In this document: one piece after another, positions 26,411-27,495 of the stretch
How positions within the stretch are numbered: the stretch's first letter is position 1
Layout: the number at the start of each line of letters is the position of its first letter
Assembly: GCF_025602895.1 (NCBI RefSeq)
Contig: NW_026516515.1
Coordinates: 1-27,495 of the forward strand
Direction: 5' to 3'
DNA: 27,495 nucleotides
DNA from: Polychytrium aggregatum
Taxonomy: Eukaryota; Chytridiomycota; Chytridiomycetes; Polychytriales
The notes under the pieces: model-generated
Told to the model about the DNA's origin: nothing
Database searches by the model: none
The model's input: the letters and a program-made list of their open reading frames with translations, nothing else
Program-made: the position numbers and the translations under genes

Positions 26411-26428
26411 GGATTTCCGATGCTACCA
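26411..26428 (-). other. Primer-binding site of element B (tRNA type)
   Basis: TGGTAGCATCGGAAATCC on the minus strand directly follows the 5' LTR. It would pair with a tRNA 3' end ...GCTACCA. The implied acceptor base 72 is U before discriminator A, suggesting an A1-U72 pair as in eukaryotic initiator tRNA-Met. TGGTAGC also opens known yeast Ty PBSs that use that tRNA. The exact tRNA cannot be confirmed here. Confidence 0.72.
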
Positions 26429-26737
26429 TGTAACGTCCACTACTGGGACGTTGGGGCAAGACGGGGAGGGAGGGGGTACAAGACAAGACAGGACGGGGCA
26501 GAACAGGGCGGTGCTAGGCTACTCTAGCGGACGGGTGAGCTCGGGGAGCACTTACGTTTATTCACGATAAAACCGAACTCCAGACAAACGGGGGGAACGG
26601 GGGCAACCCGCAGGTATACCCTGCGGTGGCCTGCCTGCGGTGCGTGAAAACGCAAAGCGCAGCACAGGTCACGACCCACTGCGCCGCGCAGTACGCGCAG
26701 TACGCGCAGCACAGCGTCGGAGATACCATCTCCTACA
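26429..26737 (-). repeat. 5' LTR of element B
   Basis: 309 bp, read as identical to 14859-15167. On the sense strand AATAAA is at 26562-26557. It is followed on the plus strand by the TSD GCCAG (26738-26742). Confidence 0.96.
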
Positions 26738-27495
26738 GCCAGCCAGTCCTTGTCCCCGGGACGGTCGCCAACTCTGAGCTCCGGAACGACAAGTTCAGGG
26801 AGGCCGTCACCAACATGGACTGGCTGTACGTCGAGGGCATCCGCTGTGGCGACCTCGGCAGTGTCCGCCGCAACCTCAAGCGATGCGGCATCGACACCAG
26901 GGAGTTGGCCGAGATCAACTTCCCTGAGGCCACGGTCATGGAGGGTCCTTGTCCGCGACAAATCCAACAAGGCCGACCTTGGTGCCCGTCTGGAGTCGCT
27001 GTCGTCCACACATGGCAGGGTCAGGGTCGTACCGGCCTACGACGTCATCCATGGTCTCAAGCACCATGGACTGGCCCTGTCCCGATCCGATGCCATCAAG
27101 AACTTTATGGCAAAGTCCTCCGCCAGGCAGCCAAGGCCAAGACCGCCCCTGTCCGCCGCTGCATCCAGATGCGCATCCCCGAGGAGTACCGCGACGAGTA
27201 CGACTCGCTCCTCAAGAAGGCCCTATCCGGCAAGGAGGTCAAGCGGGCGGACATCACCGCCGTCCCCAAGGTCCCTGGTTCTGCCGCTGCCGCTGCCTCG
27301 TCGTCTGCCTCTGCCGCTGCCGCTACCGCTGCCCCTGCCGTTGTCGTTGCTGTCGCTGCTGCTGCTGCCCCCGCCGCTGGTGCCTCGTCAAAGCCCAGCA
27401 AGCCTCACCCCGCCTACAGAGTCCCGCTGTCCGTCATGGACACTGACTCTGAAGGAGAGGGCCCCCGGGCCAGCAGCAGCGCTGCACGACTCCAA
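26738..27495 (+). CDS. Non-LTR ORF1, copy 2, 3' part (frameshifted segment, cut by window end)
   Basis: Matches copy 1 2238-2995. The first five bases are the right TSD copy; codon 511 starts at 26743. Against copy 1 there is one extra G in 26943-26945 (GGG for GG) and one missing C at 27117-27118 (CC for CCC). Between them about 172 nt are read in another frame with no stop, so the ORF stays open but about 57 residues of the RRM-like region, including FPEATVMEVLV onward, are replaced. Both indels fall in homopolymers. The window ends at the last base before the expected ORF1 stop. Confidence 0.85.

Larger units (their letters stand above)
14859..26737 (-). mobile_element. LTR retrotransposon B (Ty3/Gypsy chromovirus, tRNA-primed), interrupted by element C
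   Basis: An element transcribed right to left. Its 309-bp LTRs (14859-15167 and 26429-26737) read as identical, and the TSD is GCCAG. Without element C it is about 5.5 kb. Order in the sense direction: 5' LTR, PBS starting TGG, gag, -1 pol, PPT, 3' LTR. A TGG-initial PBS and RT motifs such as [11 protein letters not shown] and [13 protein letters not shown] set it apart from A and C, so it is a separate chromovirus lineage. Confidence 0.96.
13072..27495 (+). mobile_element. Non-LTR retrotransposon, copy 2 (partial, interrupted by B and C)
   Basis: The 5' UTR and ORF1 match copy 1 base for base as far as I can read (offset 12616) up to 14858, where LTR element B enters. They resume at 26743 (offset 24500). 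The window ends at the base matching 2995, the A of the ORF2 ATG. Two single-base indels against copy 1 lie at 26943-26945 and 27117. Near-identity with copy 1 indicates recent amplification or recombination. Confidence 0.93.

Overview
The window looks like the left end of a linear eukaryotic chromosome, made entirely of telomeric repeats and retrotransposons. No host gene is visible. It opens with about 455 bp of (CCTAA)n, the C-rich strand of a TTAGG-type telomere, as expected for a chromosome's left terminus. The rest is two head-to-tail copies of one non-LTR retrotransposon embedded in CCTAA repeats. Their 5' ends face the chromosome end and the poly(A) end faces inward. Three Ty3/Gypsy LTR retrotransposons are nested in these copies. 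GC- and C-rich coding sequence, chromodomain integrases and Tf1-like self-priming suggest a fungus; TTAGG repeats are best known from arthropods, so the assignment is tentative.

Layout. 1-455: telomeric array. 456-12878: non-LTR copy 1 (ORF1 713-2998; ORF2 2995-12750; 3' UTR and poly(A)), with ORF2 split by LTR element A (4455-10530, + strand, TSD TCGGA). 12879-13003: a 3'-UTR-only copy of the same non-LTR element, joined directly to copy 1's poly(A). 13004-13071: short internal CCTAA array. 13072-27495: non-LTR copy 2, whose ORF1 is split by LTR element B (14859-26737, - strand, TSD GCCAG). B's pol is in turn split by LTR element C (15735-22141, - strand, TSD GCATC). Copy 2 leaves the window one base into the expected ORF2 start codon.

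The LTR pairs of A, B and C read as identical, and every interrupted frame rejoins in phase across its target-site duplication, so the insertions look recent. The order is copy 2, then B, then C; A entered copy 1 independently.

Mechanistic signals visible in the sequence: (1) ORF1 and ORF2 of the non-LTR element overlap as ATGA, suggesting coupled termination-reinitiation. (2) All three LTR elements have gag and pol in a -1 relation, with a slippery heptamer GGGAAAC or GGGAAAT and a downstream stem just after the gag zinc knuckle. (3) A and C carry a 12-nt perfect complement between the predicted mRNA 5' end (39-40 nt below the TATA box) and the primer-binding site, as in Tf1 self-priming. 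B instead has a TGG-initial PBS fitting a tRNA 3' end. (4) All three integrases have DDE cores with 35-residue D-E spacing and a C-terminal chromodomain. Together the window resembles a telomere-resident, HeT-A/SART-like retroelement array that has become a landing pad for chromoviruses.
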